Positions 36,325-55,100 of a DNA stretch of 64,000 nucleotides are shown here, piece by piece. Every line of letters starts with the position of its first letter. The stretch's first letter is position 1. This DNA comes from Nautilus pompilius (taxonomy: Eukaryota > Mollusca > Cephalopoda > Nautilida > Nautilidae). The translations under genes were made by a program, and so were the position numbers. The DNA lies in the NCBI GenBank assembly GCA_018389105.1, contig JACATO010002730.1, forward strand, positions 744,001-808,000. Direction: 5' to 3'. The notes beneath the pieces are model-generated. The model was not told where the DNA came from. It searched no databases and saw only the letters and a list, made by a program, of their open reading frames with translations.

Positions 36325-36525
36325 ATGAAATATTATAATATTTTTAGATAGTGGATTTTTATTTTCATGAGCTGAAAGTCGTAATCATCAAAATTAAAAC
36401 AAAAAAAGGCTTGAAATATTTCACTGTGTAATCAATCTGGAATATATGAAAGATTCTCTGTTTGAATTAAATGACGGAAAAAATTAACTCTTCCACGATA
36501 TTCTAATTTTTTTTAGATGCACCTG
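36325..36525 (-). repeat. Tc1 right terminal inverted repeat with two internal direct repeats
   Basis: On the minus strand it reads CAGGTGCATCTAAAAAAAAT then TAGAATATCGTGGAAGAGTT. The second motif copy is near 36330-36360. It mirrors the left end, with more substitutions in the inner half. Confidence 0.85.
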
Positions 36526-36527
36526 TA

Positions 36528-38499
36528 TATATATTTATAAGTTCTTGTCATAGCTTTAATATTAAAGTAATGTTTTAAAATCTCTTTAGATACATTTTTC
36601 TTATTTCCATTTTTTATGTAGGCAACTGAAAAAACGCTCTAATACATAACTATTGTTTAATGGCAGCGCTTTAGTTTACTTTAGTAGTCAGAAAGGAGGA
36701 AACTTTTTAGCTTAAGAGCCTTTATAGTACCGAAATACCCATAAAGTGAAGTATGATATCACAAAAGTAGACGTTCATTTTATTCCTCCATTTTTATAAA
36801 AATAAATGTTTCCTACACCGAGGAAAAATCGTTAGTTTTTCGCGATTGGCTACGCTCCCTATTTTTCCATACACCAGTTTTACTTGAATCAGTTTTTCAC
36901 GGTGCGTGGCTTTGAAGAATTCTACGTAATCAAGAGAGGCGTACAGCCACATTTTAGACGCAACATGACAAACATTTAGCAACTAGACCGATTGATTCTC
37001 AGCACGATTAGGAATTATGCTCTCTGAATGTAATTATTGATGCTATCATGAACAATGGTCGAAGAGATTGCTTGTTGAACGTGTGATAAAACGCTTTCTA
37101 TCTTTTTTTATTTTAACCAGTTGTCTGGTCAAGCAATTTCAAATTAAGTGTAATGCGATCAATCACTTCAGAATAACAAGACAAAGTACAGTAAATTATG
37201 AATTAGGAACATCCAAATTTTGATCCTTTTGAAAATAAACAAATAGGATCAGCAACAATATAAATTATTATTATTCATGCATTGTTTACTTATTTATTTT
37301 TTATTATTATTACTAATATTTTGTATTTAGCATTCTTTTGATATTTGTTCGTAAATGCAATGTTAAGAGTGCAATAAACAAAATCATTTTACATCATTCT
37401 TGATTAGCATAAATAAGATATAAACCGTGTCTACCCAGTATTTACATGACATTTAATGTCTTATATACTTATATTTTTTTTAAATACAATCTAAACCAGG
37501 CCTTTGATTCTTTTTGATTTTTTTCATTTATTTAAAAAGGTAAGATAACATTCCCCGAAATTAGTAAATTTATGTAAATATGAAATTTACAGTATACTTG
37601 GAACATTCATGCACTTGGTTCTGAAAGATTAACTCCATTGCAAATACATACCGACTGCGATAAGTTCTTTAAAAATGAGAATCATATTTACGAAACAGAT
37701 TGTTTTTATATCGAAACGTTATTTTTACTTTTAAGCCTTACTTTCTGTGATAAATTTTACTTTATGGTTATATTTTATATTCATTTCATTGCAAAGATCA
37801 TTAAACATAATGCATTGATTTTCAACAATAATAGTTGTTGTAAACTGCATACAAATGAATATGTACGTACATCACTAACTATACACTTTTGTTATCAAAA
37901 TATTTACGTTCTATATAACTTTCAGTAATTTTGACCTTTTCCAGAGGTCAGCAGACAGATATGCCGGTCGTAGGATCCAAAAGAAATAAGATCAGAATCC
38001 ACTAAATGGAGAAAAATAAATTTAAGTTCATTTACTTAATATCGCCCTAAAGAACAAAAGGTAATCTTTATATGATATTTAGGTACCATTAAATATCAAA
38101 GTTAGCAAATGTCAGGCATTTGGTTCATTGACAGTGAATGGACAAGAATTTTAAAAAAAAATTTGTTCATTGACTTATCCGAAACGTTATTTGATATGGG
38201 ATGTTTAGCAGTTTTTTAATCTGTACTATTAACATATAATCAAAGAAAATCGACGTGGTTTTGATGCAGATGATGCCCTAGTACATGAGCGTTATATTCG
38301 ACATCGTCACTCCGCTGTCTGACTGACCACTATACTCCTTAACCGTAATTAATATAATAGCAACAGCTTTTGTACTGTCTAATATGTATCCATGACAATC
38401 AAAATATTCTTCTACCCGTAGCTGCAGCGTATTTTGTAGTAAGATATTTTTATGACAGTAAAATCATTTGGTTATTGCATAATCATCCTTGACGCGCCA
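36528..38499. other. A+T-rich stretch, no supported gene
   Basis: Frames at 36794-36982 (minus) and 37638-37928 (plus) are short, without motifs, and A/T-driven. Nothing else was recognised. Confidence 0.5.
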
Positions 38500-39180
38500 T
38501 TTTTATACGATGCACTCGTTGACTCTCTACAACATGGCACATGCAGGCTAGTGAAAGACGTTTTTCTTCTCACGCACCCATTGTCACAGACACTTTATCG
38601 CTTCTCCTCTCCGGACACCGCGTGATCCATTTACGGAACTATAATTCGTTTCACAGAATTCTAAACCTCCTGTAATAACTGTCACAAATATTCGGCTGAA
38701 GATGGCTGTTTATCTTTCACGCTTGTATTTATTTCATCCCATAGATCTTAATTAGGCAAGTCCAGTGATTTTGTTACTCATCCAATAATAAAAAATCCCG
38801 TCCAATTGCTTTTTTTGCATAAAAATCCTTTTAGAACTTAGAAATGTTTTGGGGTCAGTCTTGCTGTAAAATAAATTGTTGACCAACCTTCCAATTTAAA
38901 TTCACTAATACAAACCATTTGTTTTATTTACAAATTGTCATAATTGTGACATTTTGCCCAACTAAGATTTATTTGCTTTGTTTTGAAGCGTTAATAAAGG
39001 TTTACGTGCTGCTTTTTCTGATTATTCTGGATGCTTTCGTTATTTCGCGTTGTGTTCAACGCAGCTGCTATCTTGAAGCTAAACAAATGTATATTGCGAA
39101 GGTTTGCGACCATAATGCGGTAATTTTCGGTCTCCCTTTTCTTATAGGGTCAAAATTTACAATAACTTTTCACGGTTTAA
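38500..39180 (-). pseudogene. Decayed Tc1-like transposon, minus strand
   Basis: On the minus strand, near 39155-38930, the relic reads KGRPKITALWS, then LNTTRNNESIQNNQKKQHVN and RFKTKQINLSWAK. This matches the basic hinge, second helix-turn-helix and the x-L-x-W-A-K segment of Tc1 transposases. After a deletion of the central part, a QQD-x-PK-like block appears near 38850. Next comes DLWDEINTSVKDKQPSSAEY (38748 downward), then QLLQEV and MDHAVSGEEKR, which follow the family's LWDE-x-x-R-x-R-x-x-x-P and C-terminal region. Stops are frequent, and the usual PDLNPIE reads LPN-stop just before DLWDE. Terminal repeats were not located. The plus-strand open frame 38919-39248 is the shadow of this relic. 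Confidence 0.66.
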
Positions 39181-39248
39181 ATGATACCTATTCGGTGTTT
39201 GTCATTATCGCTTTTTGTCACAAGCAATTAATTTTAGACTCGTATTAA

Positions 39249-41314
39249 AACTTTCCTATATTTTAAAATAAAATATTTCTTTGTTAAAATCCTTCACATA
39301 AGTTTTGTTCATTGATTTGGAAATATCTGGATAAATTAGTATTTTCCATTGCACACAAACTACTATTACATGTTTCAAATGATTCTATACCCCATAGATA
39401 TGGAAATTTCTTGATGAAACGTTTTTTTATTGGCCAAAAGTTGTTTTTCTAAATGGTTTTAAGATCCATAAATTTAAATTTATTTTGATACAATAAAAAT
39501 GCAAAATGTATATATGGCCATAAAATACATTTTGTAAACTATTAACATTAATTATTTTTTGGTACTTAGTTTTAGGTACAATATCAAATGTTTTTTTAAT
39601 AACTGTGAAAACTCAATTTTTGAGTGGTAGTGTAGATAAGTTATTTTAATCTTTCCGTTTGCTGTCAGTGTTACTGTAACCGCTAACCAAATATACGTGA
39701 TGATACCGGTGCCTTTGTGATTAAATCGGTTTGATGCATACTATATTTTGGAATATATAATTCACTCCATATATATATATATCAGATATAGCAATCTTAG
39801 TAATGTGGCCACAAGCTGTGTTATCTTTATGATTTTTCAAACAATAACAGTAAATATTTACAATTTAGTCTTCAAAGCAAAAAATGACCTGGTTCATTCC
39901 AAACTTGGCAATTTTTGATGCACTAAATGTCCCGGATCTATCAATAAATTCTATCATAAAATTTTGAATGATGGTACACATTGCTGCAGAAACCAGCAAA
40001 CCAGAGACAACCGATTAATTTACACAGCCCTTTTCCCTCTAAAATAAACTACAACGAGATATTGGTAAAATGAAGCTCGCATTTATTTTTCCTGGAAATC
40101 TTTGGCTTTGCTGTATCGCCGTGCAGAATTTTGATTAAAAGTAAATTGAGCATGCTAAAAAAATAAAGCATTTTTCATTTCCAGGTTACGGTTGGTACAT
40201 GTGCCTTCATCTGGAAAATATCGTGTGCATCAGTCTGCATAAAAAGACACTCCGTCCTACTAAGATAAAACGCACAATTTTTCGTTTCACTATTCTTTTA
40301 CTCATGAGAATCTTTTACATTTTTTTACAAAACTTTCTAAACATTTCTGATTTGTTATTACATAAGAAATAAAAGACAAAGTTTAATGACGTGTTTAGCT
40401 AAACAAGTGCAAGTTCTTGTCAAATTTGAGAGCGTACACAAAATGTATATTGTTTTTTTCTACACTTTAATCTTAAGTTATCGCTTATAGTAATGCCAAA
40501 TATGGTATTTCTTAAAATACGCCATGAAATTTTATACTAAATAAATTTTCTGGAATCCTGTATTAATGTTGAACATCAGTAATGAGCAGCAGCGCATTGT
40601 TCTTTCTCACAACAAACCAGAGTCAGCAGATTCATCAAAGAACAGAAGCGTCTCGATTTCCTTCTGTTTTCAAATCAATAAATCAATTAGTTTTATGCAG
40701 GCAGTGATTTTATCTTAGTCTCGGCTTATATAAAGTGGACATTTTTTATTTTTCATTTTTGCTAAGTATCAAAAGTAATTTTATATGTATTATCATTTAC
40801 TAAAAAAGATCTCCCTGTCATCTCTCTCTGTCATATATTTCTCTCTGAGTTTCCTTCAGCTTCGTGTTAAACTTATCACTCACCCATACGTGCATCATTC
40901 CTCTGATTGAAATAATCTGTACGCCAAGAACACCAAAACAAATTTTAAAGCGAATTTAAGGGCAATAACCCTCTGATTGACATAAATTAACAAAATGTTG
41001 AGGATATGAAAATCTAGATTGGTATTTCTTAAAACAATATGTCATATTCCATTTGATATTAAAAAATCGAACAGATAAATTATAACATGATCATTTAAAT
41101 TAAAACAATATTAAATGAATTACCTTGCTGGTTCATTTTACTGGCATCAAATAAATTGAAAAAGCACCATATTAAGCAATTTTACCAGCTTATAACCTTC
41201 AACTAAGTATGCTTACTCGTGGTTGCGCAAGTATTCAAATGAGGATAGATTGACGAGTCTATAAAGAAGATTTTGATATATTTGGACACCATAGGATTAA
41301 ACTGGTGAACGCCA
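39249..41314. other. A+T-rich stretch, nothing recognised
   Basis: A short (AT)n tract lies near 39768-39782. No gene or mobile element is visible. Confidence 0.5.
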
Positions 41315-41396
41315 GTACACACACACACACACACGCACACACACACACACTCACACACACACTCATTCACTCACTCACTCACTCATTCACTCACAC
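41315..41396. repeat. (AC)n followed by (ACTC)n compound microsatellite
   Basis: About 45 bases of AC units with two interruptions run into ACTC/ATTC tetranucleotide units. Confidence 0.92.
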
Positions 41397-44044
41397 AAAG
41401 AAATATGATTTACATTAATAAGAGAAGAAAGACCTTTCAAGTTTGAGGTCGTTATAAAATCAATGGAAGACAGCTTCTCATTTCTGAGAGCCTGCAATAC
41501 AAATAAATGTCAACATTCATTATGCTTAGGCATGCTACTTGTCATTAACATGAAAGTAATACATTTTTACATAGTGTGCCCTTAAATGTACAACTTCAAA
41601 GATCTTATTTTTGTTGGTATAAAAAGTGCATTAAATTCCGAGATACGTCAATTTAAAAAAAAAGAAGAAACAGGTAGTTATTGCTTAGGTGTGCAGAGTG
41701 GGAGCAAAGAGTGAGTTATTACTTAACCTGCACCCCATTTTCCTCCTAATTGAGGAAAATCGTATGACATGTGAGGAGAAAGAGGCGGATCTGTCAGAAA
41801 ATAAGAGGCTTTGAGCGAGATAAATAATCTGCAGCCCAGTAATTTTCTTTTGGGGTGTTGACTACTAGGAATGTTTGTGGCAAATTAGCCACCATATACT
41901 TCAACTTATTTCTTCAAGCTACAGAAATTCTGTTAGAATTTTTTATAATAAGAACGTGTGGCTCGGGTCAGTTGTTATTAGACCTTAGTGCTCGTTTTTG
42001 ATAATACACTGCTGTCCAAAAAAAAAATAAATAAAATGACATCAGCCAATAATGTCTTAATTTTTTTATCTTTTCTTGCATTTTTTCCAGTAGGAAAATT
42101 ATATTATAGTAGCTTTTAGCTTATTTTAGTGGATACAAAGAATCAAATAACCATCATTGACTACGAAATGCTCTCCAGAAAAGAAATATTTATCAAAACG
42201 CTTTTAAAGCATTATTATTAGCGAAAGCGTTTGACGATAATTTATTTCTTTTATAATAAACTCTTCTGTTAAAAAAACTTTTTTTTCGAACTCTTGTATT
42301 GATTGGCATGGAACAGGGTTATCTTTATTTCGTCTTTAATCAATAGAGAAAGACTAGAATAACATCTTTACAAGGAAATAAAGTATCCTCTAATTACTAC
42401 GCAAAAATGGCTTTTTGTGCAGTTATGCCAGTCATTAAAAATATAAAATTACTTTTTGTCCGGTTTACATATTGTATGGATAAATGAATTCATAACCAAG
42501 GCGCTAAAAACTACTGATTATAATGAACATAGAAATGTTATATTTCACTGACTCAACTCAATTTAAGAGCAATCAAAGTTCCTTAAACCTTTAACTTTAT
42601 TCCTTTTTTATAGCGCTAGAGTTTGACTAAGTATATAAAACAATAAAAACATTGTTTTAGAATGTTTCTTTTATTTTTTAATGTTCTTTTAATATTTATT
42701 GAAAAGAATTTGTAAAATTTCCCCGAAAAGAAGTCATCTTATTATAACGAACACACTTAAGATATTATCTTAGATATATAAAAATAAGAGAAAATAATTA
42801 TATTTCTTGTTTTCATTGTTTTTCATATTTGTAAAAAATATAGTTTAAATATACGGTGCAGGCAGGTATTCTTATTTAATTAAAATTTCAAGATATGTTT
42901 TAATCAGTACATATATTTTTAAAGCATTTATGAAATGCTTAACAATTTAAATGTATTGAGCTTGAGTATTAGACTTTTTGACAAAAAAGTTGATAGACTC
43001 TTGCAAAACAACATCTGGTCTTTGGAGCATAAATACTCGTTAGTGATTTTCGTACTACTTAATTTTAAAATACCTGGACATATAGTTATAGACTGTCTAA
43101 ATATTATTGTAGTTTCCTTGCAACAAAATATGTCCTTAGCAATAACAGTATAATTAATTTAATAAATTAGCAGCAATTGTTCATAGTGATAGTCTAAAAC
43201 TAAATTAGAATCAAATTAAAAATTAATTATCTTCTTTTTGATGGAATTGCATATGACAAAATGGCATATTGTTTCTTCCAAAGAACTAATCCAGACTCTT
43301 AAATCGAATATGTTTCAAAAAGATTTTTGTAAGCGTTTTGCATTGCCTTCAAATAATAAAGGGCAATGTAGTTTTTAAATAACTCTGGACAATTATTTAT
43401 TACAGTTATTTGTTTTGTTTTGTGTTTACTATCATAAAAAGGTTTACAAAATTATCCAAGTTATTTACCTTTACAAAATGTAGAGAATTAGTTTAGGCAT
43501 TTGTGATCACGCTAGTATCTGTAATTCCTTTAAATAATTAAAATACGCATGTTATTCTAGTGGTGTTAAGTGCGAAACTACAGTGAAGCAGATTCAAGTT
43601 TGATTACATGTGTCTTCCTGAAATTCAGTGTAATACTAGTCATCTGAATCATTGGATTTTCAAACTTTAAATTTTTGCTTGCTTAGTGTTTTCCCAAAGT
43701 TTTAGAGTATTACCCTCCAGCACTCCCAAGAGACGGCCATTGGTTAATATTTTAATACTTTTCGAGTTCCTTTGCTGCAAGTTGTTTTATTAAAATTTTG
43801 TTAACTGTAATTACAATGGCATTTACTGTAAACGCAGTGCACTATTTTTAGATTGATCACATCACATATATTTTACAAACATATCACTTTACCATAATGT
43901 ACATAAAAGAAATAAAAATAATGCGGTGCCATCCTTCCTTTTTTGTCACTTTAATACTGAAATATTTTATGTATTCAAGAAACGAATGGCAGATTTTTAA
44001 AATTCACGCTTTTTTACTTTCAGTGCTATTAAAATCCAATGGAG
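41397..44044. other. A+T-rich stretch, nothing recognised
   Basis: Open frames at 42935-43153 and 43897-44118 have no motifs; the latter owes its length to the adjoining microsatellite. Confidence 0.5.
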
Positions 44045-49011
<4,967 letters not shown>

Positions 49012-49193
49012 ATTACGGGTCCTGATTTTAAATATTTCATACTACCCGGAAACATGTTTTGCATGTAAGTAAATACCATGTAAAGGGCATCTTCATCAGG
49101 CAATTACGGGTCCTGATTTTAAATATTTCATACTACCCGGAAACATGTTTTGCATGTAAGTAAATACCATGTAAAGGGCATCTTCATCAGGCA
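49012..49193. repeat. Perfect tandem duplication, 2 x 91 bp
   Basis: The unit from ATTACGGGTCCTGATTTTAA to CTTCATCAGGCA occurs twice head to tail (49012-49102 and 49103-49193) with no difference that I can find. Each unit includes the short palindrome AAACATGTTT. Identity of the copies implies a recent duplication, or an assembly artefact. Confidence 0.95.
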
Positions 49194-52100
49194 GAAAAAC
49201 AGAGATTCTGTAACTTCTAAATTTAAATGTTCAAACTAAATATATTGCACGAAAATTTACTTATTTATTGAATGAGTGAATATAAAAGTATATGACGGGC
49301 AGATGACTGCAATAAATATTCAGAATAAAGCTGAATAGCAAAACTGTATTTGTATTGACCATTACCTTCATTTGTGATCGCTACAATTGATATATCGCTA
49401 ACCACAATTTTGTGTTAATAAAAGTTTTTGATATTTTTGTGACCGCTTTATTAATGTTTAGTTGCAGGTTATTCTTGAATATATGCATGTTAAACAAATA
49501 TGGTAGTAACCTGGAATAAGTACCATTAAAACCTTAAAATCTAACAGTTTAATTAATTAGTTAATTAATTAAATTTACTAAACTATCATATTGAAAACAA
49601 CAAACTATTCTGAATTCTGATTCTTGAGATACAGTGTTCAACATATCTTGACAACCTTAGAATGTTGTCGCATTTCAGAAGTCTTTATTATTTTTCAGTT
49701 TATTTTATAAGAAATTCCCTCTTTAGTTTAAATCAACCCCACTAATGCCAAACTTGCATAGTTGCATGAAAATAGCTATATAATCATTTTTACATCTGAA
49801 GCGTGTGAGATCCTAATACAAAATAAAACAGTAAAAGGTTCGAAACGTTTAATCAAAGTACCCGCGCACAGAAATGCAAGTTTTCAACTGACAAAAACAG
49901 CGCGAATCTTAAGCAAAAAACAGGATAAGCGTCACATCAATTTAGTGTTTATGAGTGAAAATAAATCATTAAATTTGCAGTTACCAGAGTAGAATACCAA
50001 ATGACGTGCAGATTTAGTGAAAAGTTTGCTAAAATTTAAAAATTTCCCTTGGAATTTTAAATCTTCAATGCATGCACTTTCATGGTATATAATTCTTTTT
50101 TGCTAATTTCTAGGGTTTCAGAAAAAAAGGTGCTGGTAATATTTGGAAATATCTAAAAAAAAACAAATACATTTAGATTTATGTACAAAAATAAATTTAC
50201 AAATTTATAAAGATTTGGATGAGCATAAAGAAAACTGTGAATATGAGATAAAGAAAATCTTAATATGCTTTCTTACTCACACTTGGAATTTACGAGAAAG
50301 TATGCTACTTGTTGTATAGTGAACACGACAACAGCGACATCTCATTAGAGCACATCAGAGTTAACTTTTAAAATAATATCAATATAATAAACTTTTAATT
50401 ATAATATAATTTTAAATTTTAGATTTCTCTTTTATATAAATAAAATCCTTAGTTGAACCTGAAAGGGAAGATCTGATTTCATTGAATCGCCTTAATAATT
50501 CTTCGGAATTTATAATACAATTTAAATAAATTTAATTGACAGACAATGTAAAATGTTCTTTTTTAGGTTACCACTAACGACTTTCCCTGCGTCTTTCAGC
50601 ATACTGACCCACCTATAATCCATGCATGCAAAAAAATTTAAAAAAACTGAAAGTAATCTGAAATTGCATATTTTTTCATCGTTTTTTTTAAAAAAACATT
50701 TTGGTAAATTTAATGTCTGTATAAATACTGTTTAAGGTATTTTTAAAACGTAGTTCATGTATCCTTTTGCATGGAAATTAAATATTTCAGCATAGTCTTA
50801 GATATCTAAAGTTTTTAGAATCCATTATCCTGTTTGGCTAAAATATTTCATATAGAGTCCAAAGGAGGCAGTTAGCTTGTCTTTACCATATTCTGCAAAT
50901 TTAAGTGTTTTTTCTGAGATATTTCTTTAGTGTAGTTAAACGCCTCTATTGAAGCTGAAAGGGAATTTTGCTTATGAACGAACTGTCACAAAAAGAGAAC
51001 ATTTTACGCGGTATTTGCATGGAATTAACTTTGAAAAATGCAACAGTAAGGTTTATTAATATAAATTAACTGATGATGATGATTTTATATATTTTGAAAA
51101 TTTTAAATTTTGTTTTTTTAGGATTTGTACTTAACTACTGATTTTTTAAAATATTAAAATATGCATTGATAGTTCTTATTTGATTTTTTTCCCTTTCTCA
51201 TATAATATATTGTAAGAACCTTTAATATTATCTACCGGTTCATGTGGAAATGCATATTATTTTGTGGTCAATCTGTTTTATGTTAAAATATTCAAAACAG
51301 AGCTGGTTAACGCTGCTTTTCTTAGCTTATTATAGGCAAGTGCCTTAGACATCCAAAATGCCATTTTAACAAGATATTTATAGAGAATTTGCAAGACATT
51401 TACAAAGCATTTATATAACATTTATAAATTATATAATTTGGCGTAATGTAAAGACCAAATAAGGATTTTTGTATCTTTGACTCTCACTAAAAACGATCCA
51501 TATCAAAATGAACCTTTAATGAAGATTCTTATGATACAACCAATGATACATAATTTTTGCTAAACTTTTAAAACACTTCAATATTTTAATCTGTAAAATT
51601 CACCGAATTAACTTTATTTAAAAAGAAAATATTACAGATTATTGAGCTGCAGTGCAAATAATTTATTCTGGGAAAAACAACTGAAAAATATGATAGTTTA
51701 AAATTACAATTCAAAAGAAAATGTACTAAATTTGTTTACAGAAAGTTAGATAATCTAAGAAATAGGAAATCTTTTTTAAAGAAAATATCTGTTTAATCCA
51801 ATTACAAACAACTGATTAAATTAAATACCGTATTTCGACCTGTCGGATTTATTCTGAAAACCTGCTAAAAGCAAAACAATTTTATAAAATATGATACATA
51901 ATTATAATTAGAAACTTTAGACTAGCTAATTACTCATATAACTAAGCCTGATTTATGTTAAGTATAGCTGAATGCAAACTAACACATTTATCATTTGAAA
52001 ACTAAGATACACTGATAGTCAGTTTTTTTCTTTTTATGTAATATTTTTCGAAGATACAAAGATATAAAATTCATAAAGCATGAAAGTGTCAGAATCATTC

Positions 52101-55100
52101 AGATATATAATATACTGGACCAATATTAATAAGTTCCTTGATTATTCTAATTCACCTCCAACGTTTACAGATACATGCCAACATGATCACACGTGCGTTG
52201 CCTTTAACTCGATGTACTAAATGTCCTTTCTTGTTACCTTGTTAAAAATATACCTTTGATTATTTTCATTTTCACTACGGTACGGTATGGAAATTATCAC
52301 AAAAATGTTAACTTTGTTTTTCTGAAAATAAAACTGTTATTGTTTTATTATGAACACCCATAAAACATTGCATTAATTTGCTTTTATACATTAGTTTAAC
52401 AAAATAAGGGAAAATGTATATAGCATAAATGAAATTTCCTAGCCTGCTTCGAATGCAGATAGAGATAATGCACTTAATATAAATGGCGTTAGAACAAAAA
52501 TTTATATTTTTTAAAGTCGTTTTTTATTTTGAAATGGTTGCTATTGCAATTTTTAAAGCGTATTTTAAATGAAAATGCACAGAAAACGTGATGTTTTATT
52601 TAAAAATCATAATTTATGTTAAAGTTGTTCCTTTGCATTTTTATGTCACATAAGCAGAGTTACCTAATGTTTTCAAGACACTAAATGTCGCGGATAGTAA
52701 ATGTTATGTAAAGAGTCATTTGTTGTTTATATGACACTCAAGTAAAAGCGACATTCATGCAAACATCTGAAAATAACAAATGACCACTACCATAATGATA
52801 CGTTTTAGCGTGGCTAGTTGTAATTCTGACGGCAAAATAATGCATGAAAAATTAAATCTCTGCCAAAATAGGTTTCTTTTTTTAATTTCTTGTTTGGTCT
52901 ATTTCACTCTGGTTATTATTATATTTTATCCCCACTCTATCATTAATAAAATCAGAGAACTTCTAACCAAATAATATATTCACTAACCGATCGGCATATC
53001 TGGCATGACAAAACAAACTGTCAGGTTGGTGCGTGGCTATGTCCACCAACAATTCAATTAATGTTACTTGGAAAACATTTAGTGAATGGAGACACGGCTA
53101 AACAATTAGCGACATGATTTCCTAGACTTTGCTACACGCACATAAAATCTGCTGTTGTAAAACATAAAATTTTGTTCACATATATCACAAGAATGTATCT
53201 GAACTTGCAGGACGGCTTCAATAAGTTTAATTACTTATTTTCGGTAAGAAATCTAAAATGGCGTACGTTAAGGCCCGATTAAATCTTCATGACGATACGC
53301 TGAGTCATTCAAATTGGTGATTTAATTCACCATAAATGGTTTCGAGCTTGCTACGGCTATTGTGGAATCTAATGAAAACATATTTTACCTACGTATATGC
53401 AGTCAGACCTAATTGGTGAAAAGGTTAGTATTTATGTTAAGAAACCAGTGAACAGATGTACGTTTCAAAATAGGTATTTTAAAGATGCAGCTCATTTTTC
53501 TTAGAATAAAATCTTTTTAACACGCTTTTTGTTATGGAAACAACTTTCTTAATTGGCATTAAAACAGTAAAACATTATTTTAATTCTGTTTCTAGGAGGT
53601 AAACGTGAAAGATTTTTTTAAATCCCCGAGATTAGCGATGCAATCGAAAATGAAGTTGCAAGTCGATAAGATGCAATATTATAATGTAAAAAAAAAATAT
53701 CGGGAAAACCTATTAAAGATCTTAGAAAAGTAACTACACATAAAAATTACTAATAAATGAAGAGCTGGATAATTAACTACTGTTGCATATAATAAACTCC
53801 ATAGGTCAACAATTCAAAACCTCTTTAAAACAAACACAAAAATTACAATATTTGTATTACAAAATAAAGTAGTCACAAGGTATTATTACTTGATAAATCC
53901 GTTGTCAATAATGTATTATACTAAACTTCTTCACTATAAAAAATAAAATATTTCCACATTTTGTCTAATTCATGTGAGAAAGCCATTTCTAGACAAAGCA
54001 AGTAAAAGGAGATTAATTCTATGAATCCTGCTTCAGAAAAAGACATTAAACAAACACCATTTGGCAATCTCAGAGCCGATCAATCGTGTACTGAGAAATT
54101 AGTAACCTACAGCTGTGTCATTAGCATAACAATAGTTATGTTATATTTTTAAATGCGATCATAAGTAAAGGTTCATTGGTAATTCACTGGGTTGTTTTAC
54201 TATTTAGAGAATAAATACGTTTTTTGCTTAAGTCGACGATATTTGATCTACCCTAAATCAAAGTAAGTTGTTAATAAATTAAATAAGTTTTAGTATTAAA
54301 TTATATCATTCTAGATTTTTCGGAAAAAAATTAAAAGGAACCACTCATACGAGTGATAACGTGGTAAAATGTCATTCCAGTGCTTTTTAAACTTACTTTG
54401 GATACTGATTCTGCCATGCGTGGTCCTCAGCAAGTTTCTTGGGAAATATAGATTTCAAATGACCTGCAGCTTGGACCGAAATCATTTCTCCATGACATTC
54501 AAGTTTTGGCAGCAGTATGACCTTTGTCGGGTGTTTTCAAGATTTTTAAAGGTTCTTTTGATGTTGAATGATTAATTTGCTGTTGCGAAACGGCAGGATA
54601 TTCTGGACTGTGCTAAGACGCACAGGCCGCTGCTTGCAATTTCCGCATTTTTAGTTCTTTGAAAACTACACAATAAACTACAGAAGAGAAATAGTTCTGG
54701 AAGGAAAACCACAAAACTTTAGCTGGGCGACACGCTCTTTTAAGCATGAATAATGTCTAAAAATTTGATATTACTGAAAATAATTTTAGGGAAAATTAAA
54801 TATTTTGTATATCATTTATTCTAACCTAGAAGATTTTCGCTTCAGTATGAACGATGGTCTTATTACATGAGATATTTGTACAAAGCATCGACTGTTTCAT
54901 CTGCCTGATTGTTATTAATGGTATTTAAAGACAGTAGAACAGCTCAATTATGAACACAGTACCTCTAATAACCAACAAATTTTAATCAAGAGTCATGCAT
55001 TTCAGAAAACAGTAAGGACATCTACTTTCACCTCTCTAATATGAAGGTAACAATAACACTCAGAAGCTAATCCACAAAAAATTAGAAAGATTGAAACAAA

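Larger units (their letters stand above)
35023..36525 (+). mobile_element. Tc1 transposon with IR/DR ends, end-to-end copy, about 1.5 kb
   Basis: The two ends form inverted repeats of about 190-200 bp. Each end holds two spaced copies of the same motif in direct orientation. The left outer copy reads GCATCTCATAATATTAGAAT then ATCGTGGAAGAG from 35028; the left inner copy reads ATCTCAAAATATTAGAATAT near 35192. At the right end the outer copy lies at 36484-36520 and the inner copy near 36330-36360. This is the IR/DR layout known from Sleeping Beauty and related elements. TA flanks at 35021-35022 and 36526-36527 fit Tc1 insertion. The ends begin CAAATGCATCT and CAGGTGCATCT. The enclosed transposase is broken by deletions, so the copy could move only if supplied in trans. 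Confidence 0.93.

Noticed and set aside
38919-39248. 109-codon plus-strand hydrophobic frame
   Set aside because: The minus strand here carries Tc1 blocks in order. The plus-strand frame is the complement of that relic.
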